Counted from the stretch's first letter, positions 7,176 through 14,489 are shown. The stretch: DNA of 16,808 nucleotides from Actinomycetota bacterium (GCA_005779345.1 SXJQ01000089.1:1-16808), one strand, 5' to 3'. Notes: generated by a model not told the origin, from the letters alone. A program made the numbers and translations.

Positions 7176-7962
7176 TCTTGACGACCTTCCACATCTGCTC
7201 GAACGGCCAGCGGGTCGCGAGCTCGGGGTCGATGTAGCCGGCATAGGTGGTGAACGCGTCCGCGCCGACCTGCGGCTCGACGAGGTCGACCGCGACGAGG
7301 TCGTGGACGGCGAACAGGCGGAGCCATTCGCCCACCGGTACGCAGTAGTCGACGGTGCCGCCCTCGACGTGCCAACTCCGCCGACCGAATGCCGCGTTGC
7401 GGAGCCGGTCGGTCTGCCGGTCGCGACGCGCGTCGTACGTCCACCAGAGCAACGGGCTCGAGACCGAGAACGCGAGACGACCGCCGGGTCGTAGCAGCCG
7501 GGCGACCTCGGCGACGGTGGCAGTCGGATCGCAGAAGCTCATCGCTCCGTGGTCGCAGAACACGACATCGAACGAACAGTCGGCGAACGGCGTCGCCGTG
7601 GCAGATGCACACACGAGCGCGACGGCGACCGCCGCGGTGTCCCGGTTGCGTGCAGCGTGGTCGAGTTGGCGGGCCGACAGGTCGAGTCCGGTGACGCGCA
7701 CGGTCGGATCGGCGGCAAGCGCGACCGACCACTGCGCCGCGCCACATCCGTACTCGAGGACGTCGCAGCCGGTGACGTCGCCGAGCATCTGCAACTCGGT
7801 CTCGGGGATCCGGAAGGGACCCCACGCCATGGCCGCGGCGGTGAGCGCGGCCCCGTGCGCCGCCTGGTAGTCGTCGGCATCGCCGTCCCAGAAGGCACGG
7901 TTCGTCTGCTCGGCATGGCGCGGGTCGTCGGGTTCGAGTCGGGGCGGCGGGGACTTCGGCAC
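7165..7962 (-). CDS. SAM-dependent class I methyltransferase
   Basis: 265 residues with a Rossmann methyltransferase core. Motif I VLEYGCGAAQWSVAL is at 68-82, the acidic residue after strand 2 is Asp94 in VTGLDLSARQLDHA, motif IV region FDVVFCDHGAMSF is at 131-143, and LLRPGGRLAFSVSSPLLWW is at 156-174. This is the Methyltransf_11/25 type that acts on small molecules; many such proteins are annotated only as class I methyltransferases and the substrate cannot be inferred. Start GTG 7962 has a TAGCGT box 6 bases upstream, suggesting a leaderless message. It is divergent from the SDR gene with 30 bases between the starts. Its last codons overlap the convergent zinc-ribbon gene by 11 bases. Confidence 0.88.
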   Translation of the reverse strand: MPKSPPPRLEPDDPRHAEQTNRAFWDGDADDYQAAHGAALTAAAMAWGPFRIPETELQMLGDVTGCDVLEYGCGAAQWSVALAADPTVRVTGLDLSARQLDHAARNRDTAAVAVALVCASATATPFADCSFDVVFCDHGAMSFCDPTATVAEVARLLRPGGRLAFSVSSPLLWWTYDARRDRQTDRLRNAAFGRRSWHVEGGTVDYCVPVGEWLRLFAVHDLVAVDLVEPQVGADAFTTYAGYIDPELATRWPFEQMWKVVKIRR

Positions 7963-7968
7963 AGACGC

Positions 7969-7986
7969 ACGCTATTTGGCTACGGT
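7969..7986. promoter_or_regulatory. Back-to-back -10 boxes of two divergent leaderless genes
   Basis: The 30-base gap between divergent starts holds TACGGT (7981-7986, +) exactly 6 bases before ATG 7993. It also holds TAGCGT on the minus strand (7974-7969) exactly 6 bases before GTG 7962. That spacing puts both transcription starts at the first base of the start codon. Each promoter's -35 region would lie inside the opposite gene, so the two are likely to interfere or be co-regulated. Confidence 0.5.
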
Positions 7987-7992
7987 CGGCAG

Positions 7993-8865
7993 ATGCTGCC
8001 CACCGGTCCGGCCACGTTCGATCTCACGGGTCGTCGAGCCGTCGTGACGGGTTCGTCGCGCGGGCTCGGCGCGGCGGTGGCGGTGCGGCTCGCGCAGGCG
8101 GGGTGCGACGTGATGGTCACCTACCGCAAGGAGGCCGCGGCCGCCGCGGCCGTCGCCGAGCGCGCCCGGGCTTCGGGGACTCAGATCCTCGTGCAGCAGG
8201 TCGACCTCGAGTCGGAGGCCGACATCGACGCGTTGTTCGATCGCGTCGAACACGAATGGGGCGGGCTCGACATCCTCGTGGCGAATGCCGCGGCGACCGC
8301 GTTCCGGCCGATGCACAAGGCCGAACGTCGCCACTTCGAGCGGACCTACGCGATCTCGGTGTTCGCCTTCCACCAAATGGTGGTGCGGTCACTGCCGCTG
8401 ATGGAGGCGCGCGGCGCGGGCCGTGTCGTCGCGGTGAGTGGTGCCGACACGGGCACGTGGATCAACGGCCACGGGATCCTCGCGGGGGCGAAGGCCGCGA
8501 TGGAGTCGATGGTGCGCTACTTCGGCTGCGAACTCGGCAGCAGAGGGATCACGACCGTGGGGATCTCGCCCGGCTGGATCGACGGCGAATCGCTTCGGCT
8601 CATGCTCGGTCCGCTCCACGAGTTCGCCCGCTCGATCGAGGAGGAGACCCACCCGATGCGGGTCGCCGCGACGCCCGAACACGTCGCCGAGACGGTGGCG
8701 TTGCTCTGCACCGACGCGGCCGCACTCGTCAACGGCAACACGGTCGTCGCCGATGGTGCCGGCGTGTTCGCCTTCTGCGGGCGCTACACCAAGGTCGCCG
8801 AGCGCCTGGCGATCGCCCAACTCGGCGCGCTCGCCGAGGGCGACGCTCCCGCCGTCCCCGACTGA
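7993..8865 (+). CDS. FabL-like short-chain dehydrogenase/reductase lacking the catalytic tyrosine
   Basis: 290 residues. The N-terminal nucleotide-binding motif is VVTGSSRGLG (17-26), the NAG-type motif is VANAAAT (96-102), Ser149 sits in VAVSGAD, and Lys167 in ILAGAKAAMESMVRYFGCELG. The segment around Lys167 resembles enoyl reductases of the FabL/FabI type, which use Tyr-x6-Lys. At the Tyr position there is His160, and the classical Tyr-x3-Lys position is Leu163. The C-terminus has the usual DGAGVFAF element. Cofactor binding looks intact; catalysis by the standard mechanism does not. ATG 7993 is chosen because it starts just before the Rossmann fold and follows a -10 box by 6 bases; the longer open frame upstream crosses the divergent gene. 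Function may be a different reaction, or a structural or regulatory role. Confidence 0.88.
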   Translation: MLPTGPATFDLTGRRAVVTGSSRGLGAAVAVRLAQAGCDVMVTYRKEAAAAAAVAERARASGTQILVQQVDLESEADIDALFDRVEHEWGGLDILVANAAATAFRPMHKAERRHFERTYAISVFAFHQMVVRSLPLMEARGAGRVVAVSGADTGTWINGHGILAGAKAAMESMVRYFGCELGSRGITTVGISPGWIDGESLRLMLGPLHEFARSIEEETHPMRVAATPEHVAETVALLCTDAAALVNGNTVVADGAGVFAFCGRYTKVAERLAIAQLGALAEGDAPAVPD

Positions 8866-8878
8866 CGGCGCCGCGGCC

Positions 8879-8909
8879 CGGGCGTGCCGCCACAGGCGGG
8901 AGCGGCCCG
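8879..8909 (+). terminator. Possible terminator hairpin after the SDR gene
   Basis: CCGCC and GGCGG pair around ACA, with an outer CGGGC/GCCCG pairing and an internal bulge, 13 bases after the SDR stop. No T-run follows, as is usual at this GC content. The rest of 8866-9088 (223 bases) shows no gene. Confidence 0.35.
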
Positions 8910-8957
8910 ACGCACGTCACATTCGGAGCACCCGGGCCCCCGCCAACCGGGGCAATC

Positions 8958-8987
8958 TGGACGCGGGCCCGAGCGCGTGCCTATTCT
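8958..8987 (+). promoter_or_regulatory. Candidate promoter of the LPXTG protein gene
   Basis: TGGACG (8958-8963) and TATTCT (8982-8987) are 18 bases apart, each matching four of six consensus bases. They would give a leader of about 95 bases ending in a clear Shine-Dalgarno sequence, GGGGAGG, before ATG 9089. Within that leader CGTCACAC occurs twice, 9 bases apart (9023-9030, 9032-9039), a possible operator. Confidence 0.4.
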
Positions 8988-9088
8988 CCGGCTCGACAAG
9001 GCCCAGGTCGCCGGGGTCGGCTCGTCACACGCGTCACACGACGCACGCGAGCCACGGGGACAGGGCAGGGGCATTCCGGGGAGGAACC

Positions 9089-10171
9089 ATGCGGATTCGC
9101 AAGATTGGTGCGGTGCTGTTGGCCGCGGGGCTCGGCACGGCAGGGGCGTCGGTGTTCGCGGCGCACGATGCCGGTGCCGCGACACAGACGGGCAGCGTCG
9201 ACGCGACCTGCACGCTCGACCCGCCGCTCGTGCCCGCGACCGAAACGGTCATCACGGGCGTCATCGACGCACCGACCGAGGTCGAGGCGGGCGAGAGCTT
9301 CAGCGTCACGGTCACACCGAACGACGTGTTCCTGCCGGAGACGAGCCCGATCCCGGCGCTCGACTTCGGTCCGTTCACCTACACCTTCGCGGTCGAGGGT
9401 GCCTCGGGTGGCCCGCTCGTGGGCACGGCACCGAAGCAGCCGGTCACGGCAGCGCAGGCCGCCGACCTCGGGTCGGTCACCAAGACCCTCACGGCGGGCG
9501 GTGTCGGGACGATCTCGTTCTCGTTCGTCAGCTCGACGTTCGACGTCGGCACCGGTGGCGCGGTCCTCACCACGTCGACCTGCCTGCCCGACGACGAGGT
9601 CGCGCTCGCGACGATCAGCGTCGTCGCTCCGCCGCCCCCGGGCGCGCCCAACGCGGTTGCCGACAGCGCCGAGGTGAAGCCCGGTGAGTCGGTCGACATC
9701 GCAGTGCTCGACAACGACGTCCCCGGCGAGATCGACGGTGAGCCGCTGCCGATCATCGGCCCGGAGATCACCGACGCGCCCACCGAGGGCGTCGCGGTCG
9801 TCAACGAGGACGGCTCCATCAACTACACGGCGAACGCCGACACCGCGGCGACCTCCGACGTGTTCGAATACCGGGTCTGCACCGAGTTCGAGCAGCTCGA
9901 GGCCAACTTCGGCCGGGCCCGCAGGTTCGGTGGGAGCGAGTTGTGCGACACGACCACGGTGTCGATCAACATCATCCAGCCCCAGGCCGTGACCACCACG
10001 ACCGTCGGGGCCCAGGCCACGACGACCACGGCGGCGGGCGCGAGCCCGACGACCGACCAGCTGCCGGTGACGGGTTCGTCGTCGACGCCGCTGGCCGTGC
10101 TCGGCTTCGCGGTGGCGCTCCTCGGCCTCGGTCTCCTGACCGCCGGCCGTCGTCGCGGCGCCGCTGCGTAA
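9089..10171 (+). CDS. Secreted LPXTG-type surface protein with an Ig-like (VCBS/cadherin-type) domain
   Basis: 360 residues. A signal peptide (RIRK, then a hydrophobic stretch to about 24, probable cut near AGA-A at 30-31) is followed by a beta-rich domain (about 35-178) with Cys41 and Cys165, which may form a disulfide. After a Pro linker comes an Ig-like domain (188 to about 293). It shows the VxVLDNDxxG pattern of tandem bacterial Ig repeats (IAVLDNDVPGEIDG), an NEDGSINYTAN segment, and Cys264 and Cys286. Then follow a Thr-rich stalk (about 297-322), LPVTG (325-329), a hydrophobic segment and RRR at the end. This is a typical sortase substrate layout, so cell-wall anchoring is inferred; no sortase gene is in the window. 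The start has a strong SD (GGGGAGGAACC), in contrast to the leaderless neighbours. Function is probably adhesive or structural, but nothing shows its ligand. Confidence 0.88.
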   Translation: MRIRKIGAVLLAAGLGTAGASVFAAHDAGAATQTGSVDATCTLDPPLVPATETVITGVIDAPTEVEAGESFSVTVTPNDVFLPETSPIPALDFGPFTYTFAVEGASGGPLVGTAPKQPVTAAQAADLGSVTKTLTAGGVGTISFSFVSSTFDVGTGGAVLTTSTCLPDDEVALATISVVAPPPPGAPNAVADSAEVKPGESVDIAVLDNDVPGEIDGEPLPIIGPEITDAPTEGVAVVNEDGSINYTANADTAATSDVFEYRVCTEFEQLEANFGRARRFGGSELCDTTTVSINIIQPQAVTTTTVGAQATTTTAAGASPTTDQLPVTGSSSTPLAVLGFAVALLGLGLLTAGRRRGAAA

Positions 10172-10177
10172 CGAACG

Positions 10178-10192
10178 CCGGGCCTCGCCCGG
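10178..10192. terminator. Short hairpin downstream of the LPXTG gene
   Basis: CCGGGC and GCCCGG pair around CTC, 7 bases after the stop codon at 10171. It precedes the much stronger palindrome at 10204. Confidence 0.4.
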
Positions 10193-10203
10193 AGCACAGC
10201 GTG

Positions 10204-10229
10204 GAGGGCCCCGCCGCGGCGGGGCCCTC
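10204..10229. terminator. Perfect 26-base GC palindrome, bidirectional terminator
   Basis: GAGGGCCCCGCCG is followed directly by its exact reverse complement. It lies between the convergent LPXTG gene (ends 10171) and the TPP-fold gene (ends 10248). It is a very stable stem without a T-run, typical of high-GC actinobacterial terminators. Confidence 0.7.
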
Positions 10230-10247
10230 TCGCGTGCGCTCCGGGAC

Positions 10248-11483
10248 TCAGGTCCACGCGGCGACGGGACCCGCGGCCGCGACGAGATCGCGGGTGCAGT
10301 CCCAGTCGACCGGGCGTTCGGCGTCGTCCCAGACGCGCATCCCGAATTGGGCGCCGAGCGCCGTGCCGACGGCCCGGATCTCTGCGACCAGCGGAAGGTC
10401 GGGCGTGGTCGTGACGTAGGTCGCCTCGCCGCCGCGCAGCGCCGCGGTCGCGGCGAGTGCTGCGCCGACACCGGGGCCTCCGGTCGCGGGAACCACGACG
10501 CTGCCGAGTTCGGTGGTCGAGAACGTGCGAGCGACCCACAGCCCGGCGGGTCCGGGGTCGGCGGTCACGACTGCGTCGGCCTGCATCTCGGCACGGAGTT
10601 CGGCGACGAGACGTGCGGGGTGAAAGGGCCGCCGCGTGTCGAGGTAGCCGGGCTGGGCGATCGCGGCGAGCCGTTCGTACAGGGGGTTCGCGGCGATCGT
10701 CGGTCGCCGGGCGACGTGGTGCGCGAGCAGGCCGAGTTGTTGGGGGTCGAGCACCACGACCGTCGTCCCCGCAGGCATCGGCGGACAGGTCTCGTCGGGA
10801 TCGAGGCCGGTGGCGATCACCAGGTCGACGCCGTCGAACACGAGCTCGAAGTCGTGTTGTTGGAGTCCGACGGTGCCTGCGTGATGTGGGCTGTCCCACC
10901 GGTAGAGGCCTTTCGCTCCCCAGGTGTTGGCCACCGCGAGCCCCGCCGCGGCCGCGAACGCGTGGAGCGCGTCGACCGCGCCCCGCCGCGCGACATGGGG
11001 ACCGGCGAGCATCGCGACGCGCGGTCCGTCGCCGACGACGGCGCCCGCGTACGGCGCGTAGTCGCGTCGACCCGCGGGTCGGGCGCGCGAGGTGATCGGT
11101 TCGTCGAGGTCGCACGCGATCTCGACGACGCGCGTCGCGTGGCTGCGGGCGACCGCGCGGGCCGCCTGTTCGATCACCCGCGTGATGTGCAGCGGCGAGT
11201 CGAGCACCTCGATCGGAGCTTCGATCGCACCCGGTCGTGACGACAACCGCAGCCGGCGACGGCCGGCGTCGTATGCCACCCCGACACCGTGGTGGCGCCC
11301 GTCGGCGTCGGCGAACATCGCGGCGACGGCGGGATCGCCGACGGCGCGGTGCTCGAGATCACCGAACGGGTCGCCGAACACCTGTCGTCCACCGTGGCTC
11401 CGGATGCAGGCCGTCACGAGATCCATCGCGGGTTGCACGACCGCAGGTTGCCACGGACGCACACCGCGGGGCGGAACTGACAT
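10248..11483 (-). CDS. Degenerate thiamine-diphosphate-enzyme-fold protein (acetolactate-synthase-like)
   Basis: 411 residues against about 550-600 for acetolactate-synthase-type enzymes. Residues 20-40 (DLVTACIRSHGGRQVFGDP) look like the start of a PYR domain, and 95-130 like its end, but the stretch between is short and the conserved catalytic Glu region is not seen. The central TPP-M-like domain is well kept (about 150-250: GPRVAMLAGPHVA, NTWGAKGLYRWDSPHHAGTVG, VDLVIATGLDPDE). The C-terminal domain keeps GGPGVGAALAATAAL (335-349), but the GDG...N metal/diphosphate motif is replaced by TTPDLP (359-364) and WDDAERP (385-391). Binding of TPP and Mg is therefore unlikely. ATG 11483 is used; Met20 is an alternative start nearer the conserved fold. 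It is divergent from the thiolase/DUF35/TetR operon, with 29 bases between the starts, suggesting common control. Confidence 0.75.
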   Translation of the reverse strand: MSVPPRGVRPWQPAVVQPAMDLVTACIRSHGGRQVFGDPFGDLEHRAVGDPAVAAMFADADGRHHGVGVAYDAGRRRLRLSSRPGAIEAPIEVLDSPLHITRVIEQAARAVARSHATRVVEIACDLDEPITSRARPAGRRDYAPYAGAVVGDGPRVAMLAGPHVARRGAVDALHAFAAAAGLAVANTWGAKGLYRWDSPHHAGTVGLQQHDFELVFDGVDLVIATGLDPDETCPPMPAGTTVVVLDPQQLGLLAHHVARRPTIAANPLYERLAAIAQPGYLDTRRPFHPARLVAELRAEMQADAVVTADPGPAGLWVARTFSTTELGSVVVPATGGPGVGAALAATAALRGGEATYVTTTPDLPLVAEIRAVGTALGAQFGMRVWDDAERPVDWDCTRDLVAAAGPVAAWT

Positions 11484-11506
11484 CGCGCAGGGTCGATCGG
11501 TAGCGT
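11477..11506 (+). promoter_or_regulatory. Promoter of the thiolase/DUF35/TetR operon
   Basis: CTGACA (11477-11482) and TAGCGT (11501-11506) are 18 bases apart. The -10 box ends exactly 6 bases before ATG 11513, so the message is probably leaderless. The -35 box overlaps the start codon of the divergent gene. Confidence 0.55.
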
Positions 11507-11512
11507 CGAGCC
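11490..11512. promoter_or_regulatory. Candidate operator palindrome between the divergent genes
   Basis: GGGTCGA (11490-11496) and TCGAGCC (11506-11512) form 7-base inverted arms with one mismatch and a 9-base spacer. They cover the -10 box of the operon and the start region of the divergent gene. A TetR protein encoded as third gene of the same operon is the natural candidate to bind it, which is inferred from location. Confidence 0.35.
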
Positions 11513-12697
11513 ATGCGACGGAACGTGTGTGTGGTGGGGGTCGGGCACGCCGACGGCCCGCAGGCGACGGGGCTGACGCCCTACCAGCTCATCGCGCAGG
11601 GATTCTCCCGGGCCCTCGCCGACGCGGGGCTACGCAAGGACCAGGTCGACGGTCTCGCCTCGGCCGGTCACATGGGTATGCACGAGGTCGCCGTCGCCGA
11701 GTACCTCGGCATCCGACCCGCCTGGCTCGACAGCACGAGTTGCGGTGGTTCGAGCTTCGAGTTCCACGCCCATCACGCGTCTCGGGCGATCGAAGCCGGC
11801 GACGTCGACGTCGTCGCGATCTGCTACGGCAGCAACCAGCTCTCGGCGAGTGGCCGCACGCTCGGCACCGGCGGTGGCGGTGGCGCGCGTGGCATGCAGC
11901 CGCCGGGCCCCATGAAGTACGAGTTCCCGACCGGCCTCACGCTCGTCGGTGCGTACGCGATGGCTGCCCAACGCCATATGTACGAGTACGGCACCACGGC
12001 CGAACAACTCGCCTCGATCGCGGTGCAGATGCGGGAGCACGCGACTCGCAACCCCGACGCGATGTACCGCGAACCGATCACCGTCGACGACGTGCTCGGG
12101 TCTCGGCTCGTCGCCGACCCGTTGCACAAGCTCGACTGTTGCGTCATCTCCGACGGAGGTGCGTGCGTGATCCTCGCGTCCGAGGCGATGGCCCGCGACC
12201 TCGCCTGGACGGCGAAGCCGGTCTACGTGCGCGGCGCGGCGGGTGGGACCACGCACCACTCGATCCAGGCGATGGCCGACATGACGCGGACCGCGGCGGC
12301 CGTGAGCGGGCCACGCGCGATGGCCGCGGCCGGCATCACACCGAGCGATGTCGACGTGTTCTGCAGCTACGACAGCTTCACCTACACGGTGCTCGTCACG
12401 CTCGAGGACCTCGGCTTCGCGCCCAAGGGTGAAGGTGGTGCCTTCGTCGCCGACGGCAACCTCCGGCTCGGCGGGGCGCTCCCGACGAACCCCGACGGTG
12501 GGGGACTGTCGTGCACACATCCGGGCATGCGAGGGCTGTTCCTGCTCGCGGAGGCGGCTCGACAACTTCGCCGCGACGCGGGCGACAGCCAGGTCGCCGA
12601 CGCCGCGGTAGCGGTCTGCAACGGCAGCGGCGGCTGGCTCAGCACGCAGGGCACGGTCGTGCTCGGCACCGAACCGACCGCGGGGAGCAGGGCGTGA
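11513..12697 (+). CDS. Thiolase-like / lipid-transfer-type protein (SCP2-thiolase family), partner of DUF35
   Basis: 394 residues of thiolase fold. The N-half carries GVGHADGPQATGLTPYQLIAQG and a nucleophile-loop equivalent TSCGGSSFEFHAHHA with Cys77. The C-half carries SCTHPGMRG with His336 in the thiolase His position, and CNGSGGWLSTQGTVVLG with Cys369 in the second Cys position. The loop around Cys77 is not the standard N-x-x-C-S-S-G, so reaction type is open: thiolytic cleavage, or aldol cleavage as in Ltp2, the thiolase-fold retro-aldolase that ends actinobacterial steroid side-chain degradation with a DUF35 partner. The next gene encodes a DUF35 protein and overlaps by four bases (GTGA), so a complex of the two is likely. 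The start is leaderless-type (TAGCGT 6 bases before ATG). The substrate is presumably an acyl-CoA. Confidence 0.88.
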   Translation: MRRNVCVVGVGHADGPQATGLTPYQLIAQGFSRALADAGLRKDQVDGLASAGHMGMHEVAVAEYLGIRPAWLDSTSCGGSSFEFHAHHASRAIEAGDVDVVAICYGSNQLSASGRTLGTGGGGGARGMQPPGPMKYEFPTGLTLVGAYAMAAQRHMYEYGTTAEQLASIAVQMREHATRNPDAMYREPITVDDVLGSRLVADPLHKLDCCVISDGGACVILASEAMARDLAWTAKPVYVRGAAGGTTHHSIQAMADMTRTAAAVSGPRAMAAAGITPSDVDVFCSYDSFTYTVLVTLEDLGFAPKGEGGAFVADGNLRLGGALPTNPDGGGLSCTHPGMRGLFLLAEAARQLRRDAGDSQVADAAVAVCNGSGGWLSTQGTVVLGTEPTAGSRA

Positions 12698-13152
12698 CGA
12701 GCGACGGGCAGCGCCTCGATTGGCAGGGGAACGACTGGTCGGAGTCGCCGGCGTGGCTCACTCCCGCGCCGACCGACGAAGACCGCGAATACTGGGTCGG
12801 CGCGGGACGCGGCGAACTCCGGATCCAGCGCTGCGACGACTGCGCGCTGCATCAGCACTACGCCCGGTACCTCTGCGTGCATTGCGGGAGCGAACGTGTC
12901 GGCTGGGTGACCGCATCCGGTCTGGGAACCGTCTACTCGTTCACCGTCGTACGCCAGAACGGAGTGCCACCGTTTCGCGATCGCCTGCCGTTCGTGGTGG
13001 CAGCGATCGATCTCGATGAGCGTGGTGCCCGCATCCTGGCGGTCCTGCCGTCGCTCGATCCGGCGGCGGCGGCGATCGGGATGCGCGTCCGCGCGACGTT
13101 CCGGGCGGTCGGCGACGGTCTCGGATTCGTCGACTTCGAGGCCGCGGGGTGA
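12694..13152 (+). CDS. DUF35 OB-fold protein with N-terminal rubredoxin-like zinc ribbon
   Basis: 152 residues from GTG 12694, which overlaps the thiolase stop by four bases. A helical N-terminus (about 18-40, PTDEDREYWVGAGRGELRIQ) leads into a zinc ribbon with Cys47, Cys50, Cys61 and Cys64 (CDDC...CVHC). An OB-fold follows (about 70-150: SGLGTVYSFTVVRQN, PFVVAAIDLDERGARILAVL, GMRVRATF). This is the full standard DUF35 layout. These proteins form complexes with thiolase-fold enzymes and help position or pass acyl-CoA substrates, as ChsH2-DUF35 does for Ltp2. The partner here is almost certainly the gene just upstream. The stop overlaps the TetR start by four bases. Confidence 0.92.
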   Translation: MTSDGQRLDWQGNDWSESPAWLTPAPTDEDREYWVGAGRGELRIQRCDDCALHQHYARYLCVHCGSERVGWVTASGLGTVYSFTVVRQNGVPPFRDRLPFVVAAIDLDERGARILAVLPSLDPAAAAIGMRVRATFRAVGDGLGFVDFEAAG

Positions 13153-13775
13153 GTGACGTCGTCGCCAGCGACGGTCGCACGATCGGTCGTCGTGGTGCTG
13201 CGACCCGCCGACGACTGCTCGACTCGACCGCCGCGCTGCTCGTATCGATGCCCGTGCGTGACCTGCGCGTCGTCGATATCGCACGTGAGATCGGGACCTC
13301 ACCGGCGACCTTCTATCAGTACTTCCACGACGTCGAAGAGGCCGTCGTCGTGCTCGCCGAGGAGTGCGGTGACGAGATGGCGCCGCTCGCCGACCGCCTG
13401 GTGGCCGAGTGGTCCGGGCTCGCCGACGCTCGCTCGTTCGTCGACTCGTTCATCAGCGCCTGGGACGAACATGCTGCGGTCCTGCGTGTTCGCAACCTCG
13501 CGGCGCAGGAGGGCGATGCGCGCTTCCGCGAGTTGCGCCGCATCGCGAACGGTTCGTTCATCGAGGCACTGGCGACGCACGTGCGCGCCGCGCAGCGCGC
13601 CGGGCGTGTCGACCCCGACCTGTCGTCGATCACCGCGGCCGCGGCGCTCATGTCGCTGCTCGAGCGCATGGCGGCGTTCCATGCCGATCTCGAAGCACTC
13701 GGCTCCACTCGCGACGACGTCGTCGATACGTGCGCGCGCATCCTGTACCAGACGATCGACGGGTCGCCGCGTTGA
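13149..13775 (+). CDS. TetR family transcriptional regulator
   Basis: 208 residues. The helix-turn-helix is at about 41-60 (VVDIAREIGTSPATFYQYF), preceded by RRGAATRRRLLDSTAALL. The remaining helices form a divergent ligand-binding domain. Start GTG 13149 overlaps the DUF35 stop by four bases, so it is the third cistron of the thiolase operon and probably autoregulates it, likely at the palindrome 11490-11512. Ligand unknown; an acyl-CoA derived from the operon's pathway is the usual case for such regulators. Confidence 0.9.
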   Translation: MSDVVASDGRTIGRRGAATRRRLLDSTAALLVSMPVRDLRVVDIAREIGTSPATFYQYFHDVEEAVVVLAEECGDEMAPLADRLVAEWSGLADARSFVDSFISAWDEHAAVLRVRNLAAQEGDARFRELRRIANGSFIEALATHVRAAQRAGRVDPDLSSITAAAALMSLLERMAAFHADLEALGSTRDDVVDTCARILYQTIDGSPR

Positions 13776-13786
13776 CACGTCGGGGA

Positions 13787-13804
13787 ACGCCGTTTTGCCG
13801 GCGT
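13787..13804. terminator. Bidirectional terminator-like hairpin between two convergent TetR genes
   Basis: ACGCCG and CGGCGT pair around TTTTGC in the 50-base gap between the stops at 13775 (+) and 13826 (-). It is short, but it is the only stem in the gap. Confidence 0.4.
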
Positions 13805-13825
13805 CGACGACGATGACGATCGGTC

Positions 13826-14476
13826 TCAGGCGGTGGCAGCGCGGCTGAGCGTCACCAACGTTGCGGCGAGGTCGGCGAGGATGCCTTCGGCGGTCCCCGG
13901 GTCGACGCCGCAGCGGAAGTGGAGCTGGTCGTAGGTCTCGAACGAGGTGATCGTGACGAGCGCCGCGAAGGCGCGTTCGGTCGTCCAGTGTTCGCGGAGG
14001 CAACCGCCGGCGTCGAGACGCGCGACCATCAGCCGGACGCGGTCGAGCGTCGGTGCCGATGCGTCGGTCCACCACGCGCCGAACTCGCCGCCGAAGGCCG
14101 CGAGTGCGTGGATTCCGCGCCACGCATCGGGGTCGACCGCCCAGAAGCGGCACGCCTGACGCACGAGCGCCCGCAGTCCGACGAGCGGATCGGGATGGTC
14201 GAGCACCGCGTCGAGCTGCGCGAGATCGGCCCGCCGGGCGGTCTCGCGGGCGAGGGCGCGGAACAGACCGAGGCGATTGCCGAAGTGCTCATAGAGGGTC
14301 GCGCGGGCCATCCCGGCCCGGCGTGCGACGTCGTCCATGGTGACCTCGAAGCCGCGCTCGCCGAGCAGCTCGACGGTGGCGCGCAACAGCCGGTTCCGAT
14401 TCGCCGTGAGGACGTTCGACCGGGGCTTTGCTGGGTTCGGCCGGCTCGCGGGGCTCGACCCGTCGTGGTTCGCCAA
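13826..14476 (-). CDS. TetR family transcriptional regulator
   Basis: 216 residues. The helix-turn-helix is at about 48-66 (DDVARRAGMARATLYEHFG), followed by NRLGLFRAL and an all-helical C-terminal domain. The N-terminus has about 25 basic, disordered residues. The only in-frame start available upstream of the HTH that fits is TTG 14476; no ATG or GTG lies in frame nearby. A TAAGGT box stands 7 bases before it and an 8+8 palindrome lies just behind that box, so the gene is probably autoregulated. It ends convergently to the other TetR gene, with which it shares only the family. No neighbour clearly forms its regulon, and the ppx gene upstream reads in the same direction. Confidence 0.88.
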   Translation of the reverse strand: MANHDGSSPASRPNPAKPRSNVLTANRNRLLRATVELLGERGFEVTMDDVARRAGMARATLYEHFGNRLGLFRALARETARRADLAQLDAVLDHPDPLVGLRALVRQACRFWAVDPDAWRGIHALAAFGGEFGAWWTDASAPTLDRVRLMVARLDAGGCLREHWTTERAFAALVTITSFETYDQLHFRCGVDPGTAEGILADLAATLVTLSRAATA

Positions 14477-14483
14477 GGTCCGT

Positions 14484-14489
14484 ACCTTA
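14484..14489 (-). promoter_or_regulatory. Candidate -10 box (TAAGGT) of the second TetR gene
   Basis: On the minus strand TAAGGT ends 7 bases before the TTG start at 14476, the same geometry as at ppx. The region behind it is covered by the palindrome 14490-14515. Confidence 0.4.
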
